From assembly GCA_017893485.1 (NCBI GenBank), contig CM030367.1, positions 145,937,767-146,001,766 on the forward strand: a DNA stretch of 64,000 nucleotides. The letters are read 5' to 3'. The notes under the pieces were generated by a model that worked only from the letters and a program-made list of their open reading frames with translations, had not been told where the DNA came from and made no database searches. This stretch comes from Hemerocallis citrina (Eukaryota; Streptophyta; Magnoliopsida; Asparagales; Asphodelaceae). Shown one piece after another: positions 1-10,820 of the stretch. A program made the position numbers and the translations under genes. Each line of letters opens with the position of its first letter. The first letter of the stretch is position 1.

Positions 1-162
1 CTTTATAATTTGAGAAAGTTCATTTCGTTTCTCATATTTGAGAAATGAGAATAGAACGTTTGCCAAAAAATGGGAAAATGAGAAACGAGTGCAGCGCTCG
101 TTTGCTATTCGTTTGCTATAATATGGCAAAATGGCATATATAGCAAACGACTGTGGATGCTC
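1..162. mobile_element. Tourist-like MITE, right end (truncated by window edge)
   Basis: The right terminus reads ...CGACTGTGGATGCTC and is followed by TAA (163-165). The same terminus closes the complete elements at 17662-18258 and 21880-26780. The interior contains 'atatggcaaaatggcatatatagcaaacga', which is near-identical to the 3' part of the 17662-18258 copy. The left end and its TSD lie outside the window. PIF/Harbinger-type (Tourist) classification is inferred from the 3-bp TAA target duplication seen in the complete copies. Confidence 0.7.
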
Positions 163-295
163 TAATAAGCTTTTTAGTTTGAGTAGAGTAAACTAATGAA
201 TCCTTGCTTAGTATGGAGTGACAAGCCTGGCATAGAACTTGGAGTGCCCTCTCATGAACGGAGTAAGAGCACCCACGGTCGTGAGTGATAAAATA

Positions 296-1765
296 TCTAT
301 ATAATAAATTACAAATAAAGCTATCAAGTGGCTCACAATCAATCTTCATAAAATCAAAGGTCTAGATCAAATCTCACAAAACATATTTTTCCTCCAAAAT
401 TTCAAATTCCAAAACCAAATTTTTTCCCCCAAAACTAAAAAACTTATTACTTTATTACTATCTCTCTCTTCTCTCTTCACTTTTTCATATTTCTCTCTCT
501 CTCTCTCTCCCTATCTAGGGGTAGACAACTATTATCCGAACCGACCAATCCAAACCAATCCAACTCGAACCGACTGGTTTTTAACCGAACCAATTGGGGG
601 TTTGGATTGGATCGGTTCTTGATCTTCGATAACCAATTGGACCAGTTCGGTTGTTGGATGAGGCTTCAAATAATCGATGAAACCGAACCGACCATACCTC
701 TATGCATAAGTCCATAAAAAATATAGTTCTCCTTTAATTTCTTGAATATACAAATAGTCGTTTCTCATTTTCCTTGAGATACAAACAGTCTTTTTAAATT
801 TCTTTAATACAAACCGAGCAGTTGTTCTACCTATATTTTGGTTCTCCATAATCCTGTGTTATGTTGTTGAGCAATGCTTGATTTACAGTATTGACCCAAC
901 TTAATAGAATCATAAAATTGATGTAACATTTAGTAGTTACTTTAATCAAGTCAAGCAGAAATTATTTTCTAAATCTTTTTTTATTGCACCTGAAATTCAT
1001 TTAACTATGGTTATTGATGTTTCTTTTATGATAATAAACTAAGATTACAGAAGTATGCAAGTGAAAAAGCAGTTTATCTCACTTATTTAAACGTCATAAT
1101 CTCAAACAATTAGTGCAAAATTCATTAACAACTTGTAGTTTTATGAATCTTCATTTTAAATTCATTTCTGAATAACAAATAACAGGTTGTTTCTTAAGTT
1201 TGATTGAAATTGATCTTTTAAATTTCAACAAAATTATGAATGATGTTGAAGGTGAAAAGTAGCAGGCCAAATCGACCATCCAATCCAATCCAAACCGAGT
1301 TTAATTGGTTTGGATGGAAACCGATCCAATTAAGGTTCGGATTGGTTGTGGGTGAGAAAATTAAAAAACCGATCTTCTTTGGATCGATGGTGGATGGTCC
1401 ATATTAGGTCGGATACCGACCGATCCCCACCCCTATCCCTATCTCTTTCTTCCATTCTTTCCATATTTACTTAGATTTTTAGATTTTCAAAATTTTAATA
1501 TTTTTTTTGCACATGTTATATTGAAAATAATAAATATCCCTTCAACTTCACACTTAAAGTTCTATTAAGAAGTTAGATTTTATACCCCCATTTATAATTA
1601 TTTTTCAACATATACTAATGGAAACATGGACTTTTATTTACAACTAATTATTGTCATACTATTCAAACTTGAGCTACAAAATTATTGTTTTACTATTTAC
1701 AGACCTTTCGTGTTTTGTATCGTTCCGAAGACGTGCCGTAGGCACGTGCCCACAGGGAAATCTAG
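296..1765 (+). mobile_element. Non-autonomous Helitron H1
   Basis: The 5' end begins TCTATATAATAA after an A (295). The 3' end is a GC-rich hairpin (GTGCCGTAGGCAC region, 1734-1750) followed shortly by CTAG (1762-1765) and then a host T (1766). TC...CTAG inserted between A and T, with a 3' hairpin and no TSD, is the canonical Helitron structure. Three other copies in the window share the same termini (16173-16639, 18939-20107, 32227-32657). No Rep/helicase coding sequence is present, so it is non-autonomous. Its length is inflated by a nested hAT-type MITE at 516-1435. Without that insert it is about 540 bp, similar to the other short copies. Confidence 0.85.
516..1435. mobile_element. hAT-like MITE, copy 1 (nested in Helitron H1)
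   Basis: The element starts TAGGGGT and ends ACCCCTA as a perfect 7-bp terminal inverted repeat. Subterminal 'ccgaaccgacc / ggtcggtatccg' sequences are also roughly inverted. It is flanked by an exact 8-bp duplication TCCCTATC (508-515 and 1436-1443), the hAT superfamily signature. It encodes no transposase. A second copy of almost identical length lies at 58182-59099 with its own distinct 8-bp duplication, which independently confirms both boundaries. Confidence 0.9.
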
Positions 1766-1815
1766 TGTATATATATAATTAAAAATCGTGAGAGATAAAA
1801 TATGTATATATATAT

Positions 1816-3160
1816 AATTTTTTTTTTGTTGATGAAAACGGATAGAGTCTCGCGACTCCAGCCACACCGAAAATATATGTATAAACAAAAAGATTACAGA
1901 CAATACACTGTTTTACAAGAAGTAAAACTAACAAAAGGAGAACAATTACAAGCGATTAAAAATCTAAAGTATGCACAAGAATTAAAGAGCCAGAATTAAG
2001 AAAGGGATGATGCTGGCTGATGGCACCGGAAGCATCCGAGGAAGCAGGCGAAGCTGATTGCAAGCTGAGAAGGGAAAACATCAATCGACGCTCGGGCCTG
2101 GTACGACAACCAACTGTTGTGGAGACCAAATGTGCAAAAAAAGGAGGGGCAGCATAGCATCTGCGAAGCCTCACCGCCCGGGTACGATCCCTACACAAGG
2201 AGAAGCAAAAGAAAAACATGAGCAAAGGGGAATACTACCAGCAATTACCCACCCAATAGTATCAAACTCAACCCGGCAAGTAAGCTGCGCTGATACAGTC
2301 ACAGCACGACTGCAAAGCAGCTTTAAAAGCAAGAGTGCCAAAACAACACAATGTAATATTGAGATGCTCCACAAACTACCCTCAGCCAAAATCAGAACAG
2401 CAAGCCATACAAGCTAAAGAAGATCAGTCACATAGAGATCAGAGAAGAACAATAATAACAAAACAAAAACAGGACCGAAGATAATCAGATCAAACATAGC
2501 ACAGACAAGTCCACAAAGCGCCGCTCAAGCAGAGAAACAGAACATGAAGTTAATATACCACATAGAGATCAGAAAAGTCTCCAACAAACCCATCTGCCAA
2601 TATCATCATAACATATAGACATACCAAAAGAGAAAAAGAAGAGAGGGAGGAGGACGATAAGCTACCATCTAAGCCAAAACCCAGAGCTTCCAAAAGTTGG
2701 TGTAACTGAAACACCACAGCAAAAGGCAAAGAAACCAGCAGCTCCCCTAGGGGGAGATCAGACCTACGAGAGAAAGAGGGAGAAGAAAATAAGAGTTAAG
2801 CACTTAAGAAATATAAAACTGGGGAAATAAAGCTTGAAGGTTGCAAAGACAACGAACAAAGTCGTTTAATCTTTGAAAATCAAGAGAAGCTCTGACTTTG
2901 GAGCTCGGACCCGAGGCCCAGAGCTTAAACAAAAATAAAAATTCATCAATCAATGCCACAGAGGAAGAGCAGCAATGCTGGAACAACCTCTTGTTCCTTT
3001 CCTTCCAAATGTTCCAAATGATGATTTGAACCGACAAGATCCACGCACTACAAAACAAGGCATTCGACGGTTTTGAGGACCAACAAGAAGTTAAAGTGGG
3101 AGGGGTCGATCCCGTATCCCAGGCTAGAGTACAGATCTTCCACAAAGGGAGAATGACGGG
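1816..3160 (-). mobile_element. LINE (non-LTR retrotransposon) 3' remnant
   Basis: Read on the minus strand, a degraded coding end (2804-3145) is followed by about 1 kb of 3' UTR-like sequence. It finishes '...ttttcatcaac' plus an A-tract, seen as poly-T at 1818-1829 on the plus strand. The 5' part (endonuclease and reverse transcriptase) is missing, as expected for 5'-truncated LINEs. The limits are approximate. A TSD around 'tatataatt' is possible on both sides, but low complexity makes it unconvincing. A similar A-tailed 3' end occurs at 22083. Confidence 0.55.
2804..3145 (-). pseudogene. LINE ORF2 C-terminal fragment (zf-RVT-like)
   Basis: About 113 residues contain a Trp/Ile-rich stretch ending IWNIWKERNKRLFQ. 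This is the hallmark of the region after the reverse transcriptase in plant LINE ORF2 proteins (zf-RVT, PF13966-like). Upstream residues of the domain, including most of its Cys/His ligands, are not preserved in frame. There is no neighbouring reverse transcriptase. I treat it as a dead fragment belonging to the LINE remnant around it, not as a host gene. The call rests on the motif only; a profile search would settle it. Confidence 0.55.
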
Positions 3161-3651
3161 GCACTGAACAAAAATATAATTAAAAATAGTATTCTGCTAT
3201 TTCACTGTAGTGGGTAAAAGAAAAAAATGTAACAAAGTCATAGGAGAAACGAACGGACGAAATATGATACCTTGTCAGTCTAAATTCATGTATGTAATTT
3301 TTTAGACAAATATCTTTTTTTCAAATTTTTAATAATTTTTTGATTAATTAGGTGGGACCCACCAATGAGAAGAAACACGATGGATATGGGATTAACTTAA
3401 TTAAGTATTTTTTTGATTAATTAGAACTAACCATAATTATTTAACTAATTATCTAACTAAATATATAATTAAATTAATTAATCACCTAGTTAACTAACTA
3501 AATTTTCAGCTTAAAAAAACATTATTTTTCTCGAACGAAACATGATGTTCCATTTGAGATTTTTTAAAATTTTAAAATACACAATATCATCAGACGAAAC
3601 ATAATGTTTCATCCGATTGAATAAAAAATTATAAAATATTATGAATGAAAC
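3161..3651. other. AT-rich spacer with hairpin modules; target of element A
   Basis: There is no gene here. The stretch is AT-rich with 'taattaattaac'-type low-complexity sequence. It contains two dyad modules, 'gaacgaaacatgatgttccat' near 3533 and 'gacgaaacataatgtttcatc' near 3595. A third dyad is split by the insertion of element A: 'gaatgaaac' at 3645-3651 on one side and 'atttcgtc' at 16104-16111 on the other. These resemble the modules inside the Tourist-like MITEs elsewhere in the window, so this is probably the interior of another such element. Confidence 0.5.
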
Positions 3652-3656
3652 ATGAT

Positions 3657-4450
3657 TGATGCGGTTTATTTCTGGGAGACGTGTGGATGCACCAGGTGTG
3701 AGTTCGGACTCAATTTGTATTTGAAGGAGAAAGCTGCTCGTCTGACGACCCTCGGCTGACCAGGCGGAATCTGCGGCGGGCTCGGAATGAGGCGGAGATC
3801 TGGGCTCGGATCAGAGGGTTCGGACCCGAGGTCTTGTGTACCTGCAGACGGTCCTGAAACACCGAGGTTTATCCCGGTGGCGGACCCTCCGACGATCTAA
3901 TCAGTCTCTGTGAGAGAGTAGCAATAACTAGGTGAATTTAAGTGGTAAAAGATTGATTACCTCAAAAGGTGGGTGGGGTCTAGTATTTATAGAGAATCCC
4001 AACTGGGTTTGGTTCCGCTTGAGGGTCGGGTCTGGATCCGAAAGCCCACGGGCCTGACGTGGCAGAAGGCCCAGGGGGTTTAAGGAAGACGTGGCAATAC
4101 CAGGAGCGGTATAGGGCTGACGTGGCAAAACCCTTGGTGGTATTTGGAGCTGACATGGCTGATCGTAGGTCTCCTGCGCTTCTGGGAGAATCGGAGGGCC
4201 TAGGCTGTACCAGGTCATCCCCATGCTTCGCCAGAAAGGGGGGGCGGCCCGTGGGGCTGTCACGGATCGGAGGCCGAGGACCACTGAGGCTCGTCAGATA
4301 CGAGGAGGCCAGTTCTGTGGGGGTGAACTTGAGGTTCGGCGCCGACCCTGCAGTGGTTCGAAGCCGAACTAGATTGCTATTTTTACCTTTCTTGAGTGAG
4401 AGTTGTATTGGGCCCTGGTTGGGCCCCCAGGCCATTTTTACCCTACCACA
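3657..4450 (-). repeat. 3' LTR of element A
   Basis: This 794-bp LTR runs from TGATGCGG to CTACCACA as written on the plus strand, with TG...CA ends on both strands. A TATA box is visible on the minus strand (RC of 'tatttatagaga', about 3983-3994). It matches 15304-16098 with about 15 substitutions and one 1-bp indel. It contains short ORFs on both strands (for example 4059-4598) that are duplicated in the other LTR; these are chance frames, not genes. Confidence 0.95.
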
Positions 4451-4463
4451 CAAGCCCCCCACT
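4451..4463 (-). promoter_or_regulatory. Polypurine tract of element A
   Basis: On the minus strand the sequence immediately before the 3' LTR reads AGTGGGGGGCTTG. This is the plus-strand priming site, and it shares the core GAGTGGGGGGCT with the tract of element B at 48453-48467. Confidence 0.85.
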
Positions 4464-4589
4464 CCTGTGGGGGTGCGGGAGCTAGCCGGGGAGGAGTGTT
4501 CATGGTCGTGGAAATGGGATGGCGAATCGCTGGGCCTTCATGAGGGGGTTGCCCTGAGGCTTGACCGAACCTCGAGCTGGCGAGGGTTT

Positions 4590-6460
4590 TATGGGTAGGT
4601 GAGGGCGATGGCGAACCGTTGAATCTTCCGGAGAAGATTACCCTGGTGCTCGACCCAACCTCGAGATGACGAGGGATTATGTGTCGACAAGGGTGATGGC
4701 GAGCCGTTGTTTCTTCCTGAGAAGAGTACCCTGGTGCCAGACCGAACCTCGAGATGAGGAGGGATTATGGGTCGGTAAGGGTGATGGCGAGCCGGTGTAT
4801 CTTCCGAAGAAGAGTACCCTGGTGCCAGATCGGACCTCGAGCTGGCGAGGGATTATGGGTCGGTAAGAGTGATGGCGAGCCGTTGTTTCTTCCTGAGAAG
4901 AGTACCCTGGTGCCAGACCGAACCTCGAGATGAGGAGGGATTATGGGTCGGTAAGGGTGATGGCGAGCCGGTGAATCTTCCGAAGAAGAGTACCCAGGTG
5001 CCAGACCAGACCTCGAGCTGGCGAGGGATTATGGGTTGGTAAGGGTGATGGCGAGCCGTTGTTTCTCTCTGAGAAGAGTACCCTGGTGCCGGACCGAACC
5101 TCGAGATGAGGAGGGATTATGGGTCGGTAAGGGTGATGGCGAGCCGGTGGATCTTCCGAAGAAGAGTACCCTGGTGCCAGACCGGACCTCGAGCTGGCGA
5201 GGGATTATGGGTTGGTAAGGGTGATGGCGAGCCGTTGTTTCTCCCTGAGAAGAGTACCCTGGTGCCGGACCGAACCTCGAGATGAGGAGGGATTATGGGT
5301 CGGTAAGGGTGATGGCGAGCCGGTGGATCTTCCGAAGAAGAGTACCCAGGTGCCAGACCGGACCTCGAGCTGGCGAGGGATTATGGGTTGGTAAGGGTGA
5401 TGGCGAGCCGTTGTTTCTCCCTGAGAAGAGTACCCTGGTGCCGGACCGAACCTCGAGATGAGGAGGGATTATGGGTCGGTAAGGGTGATGGCGAGTCGGT
5501 GGATCTTCCGAAGAAGAGTACCCTGGTGCCAGACCGGACCTCGAGCTGGCGAGGGATTATGGGTTGGTAAGGGTGATGGCGAGTCGTTGTTTCTTCCTGA
5601 GAAGAGTACCCTGGTTCCAGACCGAACCTCGAGATGAGGAGGGATTATGGGTCGGTAAGGGTGATGGCGAGCCGGTGGATCTTCCGAAGAAGAGTACCCA
5701 GGTACCAGACCGGACCTCGAGCTGGCGAGGGATTATGGGTTGGTAAGGATGATGGCGAGCCGTTGTTTCTCCCTGAGAAGAGTACCCTGGTGCCAGACCG
5801 AACCTCGAGATGAGGAGGGATTATGGATCGGTAAGGGTGATGGCGAGCCGGTGGATCTTCCGAAGAAGAGTACCCTGGTGCCAGACCGGACCTCGAGCTG
5901 GCGAGGGATTATGGGTCGGTAAGGGTGATGGCGAGCCGTTGTTTCTTCCTGAGAAGAGTACCCTGGTGCCAGACCGAACCTCGAGATGAGGAGGGATTAT
6001 GGGTCGGTAAGGGTGATGGCGAGCCGGTGGATCTTCCGAAGAAGAGTACCCAGATGCCAGACCGGACCTCGAGCTGGCGAGGGATTATGGGTTGGTAAGG
6101 GTGATGGCGAGCCGTTGTTTCTCCCTGAGAAGAGTACCCTGGTGCCGGACCGAACCTCGAGATGAGGAGGGATTATGGGTCGGTAAGGGTGATGGCGAGC
6201 CGGTGGATCTTCCGAAGAAGAGTACCCTGGTGCCAGACCGGACCTCGAGCTGGTGAGGGATTATGGGTTGGTAAGGGTGATGGCGAGCCGTTGTTTCTCC
6301 CTGAGAAGAGTACCCTGGTGCTGGACTGAACCTCGAGATGAGGAGGGATTATGGGTCAGTAAGGATGATGGCGAGCCGGTGGATCTTCCGAGGAAGAGTA
6401 CCCTAGTGCCAGACCGGACCTCGAGCTGGCGAGGGATTATGGGTCAGTAAGGGTGATGAC
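4590..6460. repeat. Tandem array of 88-bp repeats with 176-bp dimer periodicity (3' region of element A)
   Basis: About 21 head-to-tail units of 88 bp, each built on '...GGTAAGGGTGATGGCGAGCC...GAAGAGTACCC...ACCTCGAG...GAGGGATTATGGGT'. Two unit types alternate strictly. One has 'GTTGTTTCTCCCTGAGAAG' and 'GATGAGGAGG'; the other has 'GGTGGATCTTCCGAAGAAG' and 'GCTGGCGAGG'. The homogeneous period is therefore 176 bp (starts near 5036, 5212, 5388, 5564, 5740). Since 176 is not a multiple of 3, the recurrent 60-codon ORFs are by-products. Tandem repeats in the 3' untranslated region are a known property of Tat elements and a source of satellite DNA. Confidence 0.93.
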
Positions 6461-7352
6461 GAGCCGTGGTGTTTTTAGAAGGATTAAGCGGGGTGGTCTG
6501 CTGTCTTTGCGGAGCTTTGAAGGCGCTCCGGGATTTGTGCAGGTGTTCCAATTTTCTAGGGGCATTAATGGCGCCGCCTAATAAATGCATGGCGCATGGG
6601 CTTCCGTCGTTTGGCTTTCCCAACACCATAGTGGTAGGACAATGGTGAAGGTTATAAATACCTAATTCCCCCCTGAGGATTCGATCACAGCAAGGGTGGT
6701 CCATTGGCCGCCAGAGGTGTCTGCTTCGGCGGACGTCTCTTTCTTGAAAAATTTTATCCCCCGATCCTGATTGGTGGTGACTCTGCCGTCCGGATCCCTT
6801 TTCGGTTCAGACGGCCCTCACACGGTTGTCTGGCCCAAGAGAGATCCGGACGGGAGTGGTGCTCACCGTATTCTGGGCCTGAGGCTGAAGAGCCTCGGAT
6901 ATGGGGGGCGATCCGCTTTCCGATAGGGTCCCAGGCGATGGTGGCTTTTCTCCCACCCTTGAACAGTTTGGGGTTTCGGCTGCCGAGGCTGTAAGCCCCC
7001 AGCTGTTCGCGGGTGAGAGGGAAGCCGACCGAGTCCTGGAGCCCGGGGCGCAGGCGATGGTGGCTATTCTCCCACCCGGGAATAATTCGGGGTTTCGGCT
7101 GCCGAGGTCGTAAGCCCCGAGTTGTTCGCGGGTGAGAGGTGAGCCGACCGAACCCTGGAGCCTTAAATCTTAAGTAAAACATTGTCTCCGTCGAGCACTC
7201 CACCCGAACCGACCCCTGTGCAGGGCTGCCAGCCTGGCACTGGGTGACGTCAGCAGCGCACGTTTCGAGGTCGTGGCGCGATTTTCCAGGTGGCAGTTGC
7301 ATGTCAATCGGTGAATAGTAACTGCGGAAATCGAGGAGTCGTTTCTATCCTC
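6461..7352 (+). other. Non-coding leader/promoter region of the antisense gene in element A, with a 119-bp tandem duplication
   Basis: There is no protein-coding gene. The block 'GGCGATGGTGGC...TTTCGGCTGCCGAGG...GTAAGCCCC...TTCGCGGGTGAGAGG...GCCGACCGA' occurs twice with a period of about 119 bp (starts 6934 and 7053). The same block occurs once, reverse-complemented, in element B at about 46400-46560, also upstream of its antisense gene. Position and conservation suggest a promoter-proximal element; that role is inferred. Confidence 0.6.
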
Positions 7353-7359
7353 TATAAAT
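7353..7359 (+). promoter_or_regulatory. TATA box of the antisense gene in element A
   Basis: TATAAAT within 'cctctataaatgttctc' is followed by a pyrimidine-rich leader and, about 160 bp downstream, the first ATG (7517). The equivalent position in element B also has a TATA box (45946-45953, minus). Confidence 0.6.
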
Positions 7360-7516
7360 GTTCTCCCCTCTCCTCCCATCGCCCACTTCTTTCTCGCTCC
7401 TCACTTTTCAAAAATCTTCCGACTCTTCAGTGTTCGTCCCTTCAGTTTCCTGCAGCAGGCTCGTTCTTCCGAAGTGATCTCAGGTTAGTTGGTAAGTCTG
7501 TTTAGCTTAGGCACAG

Positions 7517-9678
7517 ATGGACAGGGCTCAGTTTGGCTCGTCGGCGTCGACGTCTGGGGGGGGGAGTGAAGCCTGTCTTCAAATCGACTTCGGGGGAGGA
7601 GACGGTAGGCGAGGAGGAGGTGGTACATAATGTGAAACCGTTGCGATCTCGGAGGCATTTCGTGGTGGATAGTAGCGACTCTGAGGAGGGGGGCGGTAGT
7701 TCAGACGAAGTCCGGACTCCATGGTTGGTTTCCGGAGAGGAGGGTGGTCCCGAAGGGGATGGCGCCGAAGGGCCTCGGAATCCGACCGGTCTGGCTCGAT
7801 TGTCTACACCCTCGCCGGAGCGAGCCAAGAAGAAGAGGGCTCTAAAGAAGAAGAAGGGGTCGTGGACCGGCGGCTCGAGTCAGGTGCCTGTTTACGGTGA
7901 CTTGATGACAGGGTCGTCTGTACAACCCAAGCCTTTCCATTGCTATCCCGACGATCTCTTCGATAAGGAGCTCTCTGGGGTCCAGCCGTCGTCGCCGAGC
8001 CGAAAGAGGGTGAAGGTGGACGCACACCCGACAGTTCTGGAGGTAGGCGACTTAGGGGCTCTGCAGTTGGCATACTACATAGGGTCCAGCTATGAGCTCA
8101 TGCTGCCTAACTCTACTCTTCGGCCGACCGACCCCCTGCCGGATAGGTATTGCATCTTCCCTGTGGATGCCTTTATCTCCGGACTGAGGCTGCCAATCCA
8201 CCCATTCGTTCGGGAGTTGCTGAATTGGGCGTCCTTGGCACCGATGCAGTTTGGGCCGAACTCCTGGAAGCAGATCGTCTGCTTCGTGCTGATGTGCGAG
8301 GAGCAGAAGGTACCCCTGCGGCTGAATGTGTTCCGAGCGATGTTGATGATCGGCTCATCGGCAGAGGGAGTATACTATATCTCACCTCGTGGTAAGGGGA
8401 AGGTAGTCCACGGTCACCTGGATTCTATCAAGTTTTGGAAGAAAAAATATTTGGTGATCCGGAGTGAGGATCCTTGGGATATTCCCACTCGGTGGAACCA
8501 CTCTAAGCAGAGCTACGAAACGCCGAGGCCGAGGGACCTGACGGCTGAGGAGTGGAGGTTTGTTGAGCGCCTCCGTCTGTCGTACAACATCAATTGGGCG
8601 AAGGTGACAGAGGCCCACCTGGCGAGCGTTGGACTGAGCCCGGCCGTGCTTAGTATGTGGTTGTTTCTTTTCTCTCGATCTTCTTGTACTTTCTTGCTCA
8701 TTGTTCTTAATGGATTTTTTTACAGATATGGATGAAGAATCGATTAAGGCGCTGAGGCTCGCTATGAAGAAGAAGAAGGCCGAGAAGAAGGGGGACGCGG
8801 TGAAGGCGACCGAGTTTTCCCAGGTGGTCTCCGAGGCCCCAATTCAGCCGAGGGCCAAAAGGACTCGCTCGGAGACAGGCGGGGACGCGGTGGTTCAGGG
8901 GGGCTTGGATCAGGGCAGGGCTGCTGACCTTGATAAGGGGAAGGGTCCCCTGGTGGATCCCGGGATAGAGGAGAGACTTCGGCGACCGTGGGTGCCGAAT
9001 TGGTCGATCCGCGAGGGTGATTGCCTGGTCCGAGGATGCCAGGCCGTGGAGGTTGCAGATAAGCTGGCGACCCCTCGGGACCGTTCGGATATGAAGGCCC
9101 AGACCCTGGACGAGGCATACGTGCGTCTTGCGCAGGCCAATGTGCTGGTAAGTCAACCGAACCCACTTGCTTTCAGATTATGTCGCTAAGAAAGGTTTCT
9201 TAGTATTGTCTGGCTACTACAGGCGACCGTGCAGGGGGCCCACGTGAGAGACCTTTATGAGGCGGCTTTGCAGCGAGAGCGAGACCGGGCTGACAAGGCC
9301 GAGCAGGAGGTGAAGGAGTTGAAGGTAGAGCTCGAAGGTTCTCATAGGAGGGAGACGGAAATGAAGGCGGCCTTCGACAAGGAGAAGGAGGAATGGGCGA
9401 AGACGATGGCAGCTCAGGAGAAGATGTCGGCGAAGGAGAAGGATGAGTTGACGGAGTCGTGTCAGCTCCTGGTGATCAAAGCCCAGGACAACTGTTATGC
9501 AAAGGCCCTCAGTCATGTGAGGCACTTCTATCCTACTATCGACCTGTCCAACTTCGAGTTTGATATGGAGATTGAGGGGACACCGAAGACCCCTGGCGAA
9601 CAAGGGCCCGATGATGACCAGGCTGCCGACCCCCCTGTGAACCCGACCGACACTGAGGTGGGAAAACTAGCTGTATAA
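7517..9678 (+). pseudogene. Antisense gene 1 of element A: PF04195-like 'putative gypsy type transposon' protein with coiled-coil C-terminus, three exons
   Basis: Exon 1 (7517-8652) starts at ATG 7517, but a run of nine G (7556-7564) puts this ATG one frame off the long downstream frame. The gene is therefore broken or the run is miscalled. The exon has a basic, acidic-patch N-terminus, then a globular domain with CIFPVDAFISGLRLPIHPF, LLNWASLAPMQFGPNSW and a conserved KKKYLV segment. This is the family Pfam calls Transposase_28, PF04195 (from memory). Intron 1 (8653-8725) has a GTATGT donor and TTTTTTACAG acceptor. Exon 2 (8726-9147) is Lys/Glu-rich. Intron 2 (9148-9222) is GTAAGT...CTACTACAG. 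Exon 3 (9223-9678) is a strong coiled coil (E/K/R heptads) ending at TAA. It is transcribed against gag-pol. Element B carries the same gene with the same first splice phase. The biochemical function is unknown; structure-based inference suggests an accessory retrotransposon protein. Confidence 0.7.
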
Positions 9679-9861
9679 TTTTTGTCCTTCTTTTTCCTTC
9701 TCTCGATTGTATTTGCCTTCCGCGGACTGGCCACCGCATTTTTTGTATGGAGAAACTAAATTTATAAAAAGAGGGTTTTTGGCTGGCCAAGTGTTTTGAC
9801 CTCGAACACTTCCGAACCTCATTGCTTATGTGTTTTGAGTGGGCTGGTTCTCTTGTAGATT

Positions 9862-10398
9862 ATGGCTCCCCCTCCTGAGGCGGACTCCCGTCGTTCCGAC
9901 GTGGCGTGGCTTCGGAGCAAGGTTGAGGCCCTGGAGGCCACTTTGGTTCGGTACCGAAAGGGGGCCCGTGATACTGATTCGGGCTTCAATTACTACAGGA
10001 ACAAGTCCGAAGCCCTTAGTGAGGAGGCAAGCCGGCTGAGGAGGGCGATGGCGGATCGGGAGCTTGGGGGCGTCGGTCTTGGATATACTATGTCTAGTTC
10101 CTCGGTGCAGATGCCCTCCTCTGAAAAGCTACTTCGTGATGTGATAGTGGAGAAGGAGATGGAGATACACCGTTTTAGGACGATGTTGGGCGTCTCGATA
10201 TCTTCCTCGGGGGGTCGGCGAGCGGAGGGGGTTCCCTCTGCGATGCTTCTGATGGAGCGTATGCGATCCGTTGATGCCCAGAGCTCCGTGGACGGTGCGT
10301 CAACTGTGGCAGAACCGAAGGACCGTCATGACGAAGAGAGAGATCCAAGTCGTTCAGTCGGAGTGATCCCGCCCTTCGCTGGATCCGAGGAGCCCTAA
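9862..10398 (+). CDS. Antisense ORF 2 of element A: coiled-coil protein
   Basis: A 178-codon ORF follows a 3' splice-like sequence 'ttctcttgtag' (9850-9860), so it may be a further exon or a second gene rather than having its own promoter. The protein has a coiled-coil N-terminal half (VAWLRSKVEALEATLVRYRK region), a middle with 'SSEKLLRDVIVEKEMEIHRF', and an acidic, low-complexity tail. Two AATAAA signals follow it (10471 and 10485). Element B has similar coiled-coil ORFs in the corresponding place (42380-43069 and 41753-42256, minus). I recognise no enzyme or known domain. Expression is unproven. Confidence 0.5.
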   Translation: MAPPPEADSRRSDVAWLRSKVEALEATLVRYRKGARDTDSGFNYYRNKSEALSEEASRLRRAMADRELGGVGLGYTMSSSSVQMPSSEKLLRDVIVEKEMEIHRFRTMLGVSISSSGGRRAEGVPSAMLLMERMRSVDAQSSVDGASTVAEPKDRHDEERDPSRSVGVIPPFAGSEEP

Positions 10399-10470
10399 GG
10401 CGGTGATTTCCTTTAGTTTGAGATGAGTGGAGTGGTCCTGTAACGGTCTTTGTTTGTTTTCCCCGAACAA

Positions 10471-10490
10471 AATAAAAGAGTATGAATAAA
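10471..10490 (+). terminator. Tandem polyadenylation signals after the antisense transcription unit of A
   Basis: AATAAA occurs at 10471-10476 and 10485-10490, just downstream of the last plus-strand ORF. This is where transcripts converging with minus-strand gag-pol would be expected to end. Confidence 0.45.
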
Positions 10491-10820
10491 GAAATCTTTT
10501 CCTTCTTTGCTCTGGTTTGCAGTGTAGTGAAGGGCGGTGGAGGCGAGGTTTGGCTCCGTAGATTCGTGAGGGATCGACGCGGGGCAATAGGAAGTCTCCC
10601 TGGTCCGGAGCTGGGTCGACCCTACCGAGACGCTTGGGGATGATACCGGAGCGAGAACCTTGGTGCCGATCCCATTGTTCGGTACCAGGTCGGAGTTACC
10701 TAGGTATTTGGATTTTGACAAAAAGAGACTTCTTTTATACCAGATAGGGAGGGTCGCTGAAGTGGCTCTTTACACATGAAAGCTTACGACAGTTTTATTT
10801 TACTTTAGTCAGGCTAGAAC

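Noticed and set aside
3928..4598. ORFs of 100-180 codons on both strands in the LTR of element A
   Set aside because: They are duplicated in the other LTR, overlap on opposite strands, and have no domain.
4666..6450. Series of 60-66-codon ORFs, each starting near MVRVMASRCF
   Set aside because: They repeat every 176 bp with the tandem array. Since 176 is not divisible by 3, each is cut off in the next unit. They are by-products of the repeat.
4590..6460. CRISPR-like repeat-spacer pattern
   Set aside because: The units are contiguous 88-bp tandem repeats without unique spacers, in a plant retrotransposon.
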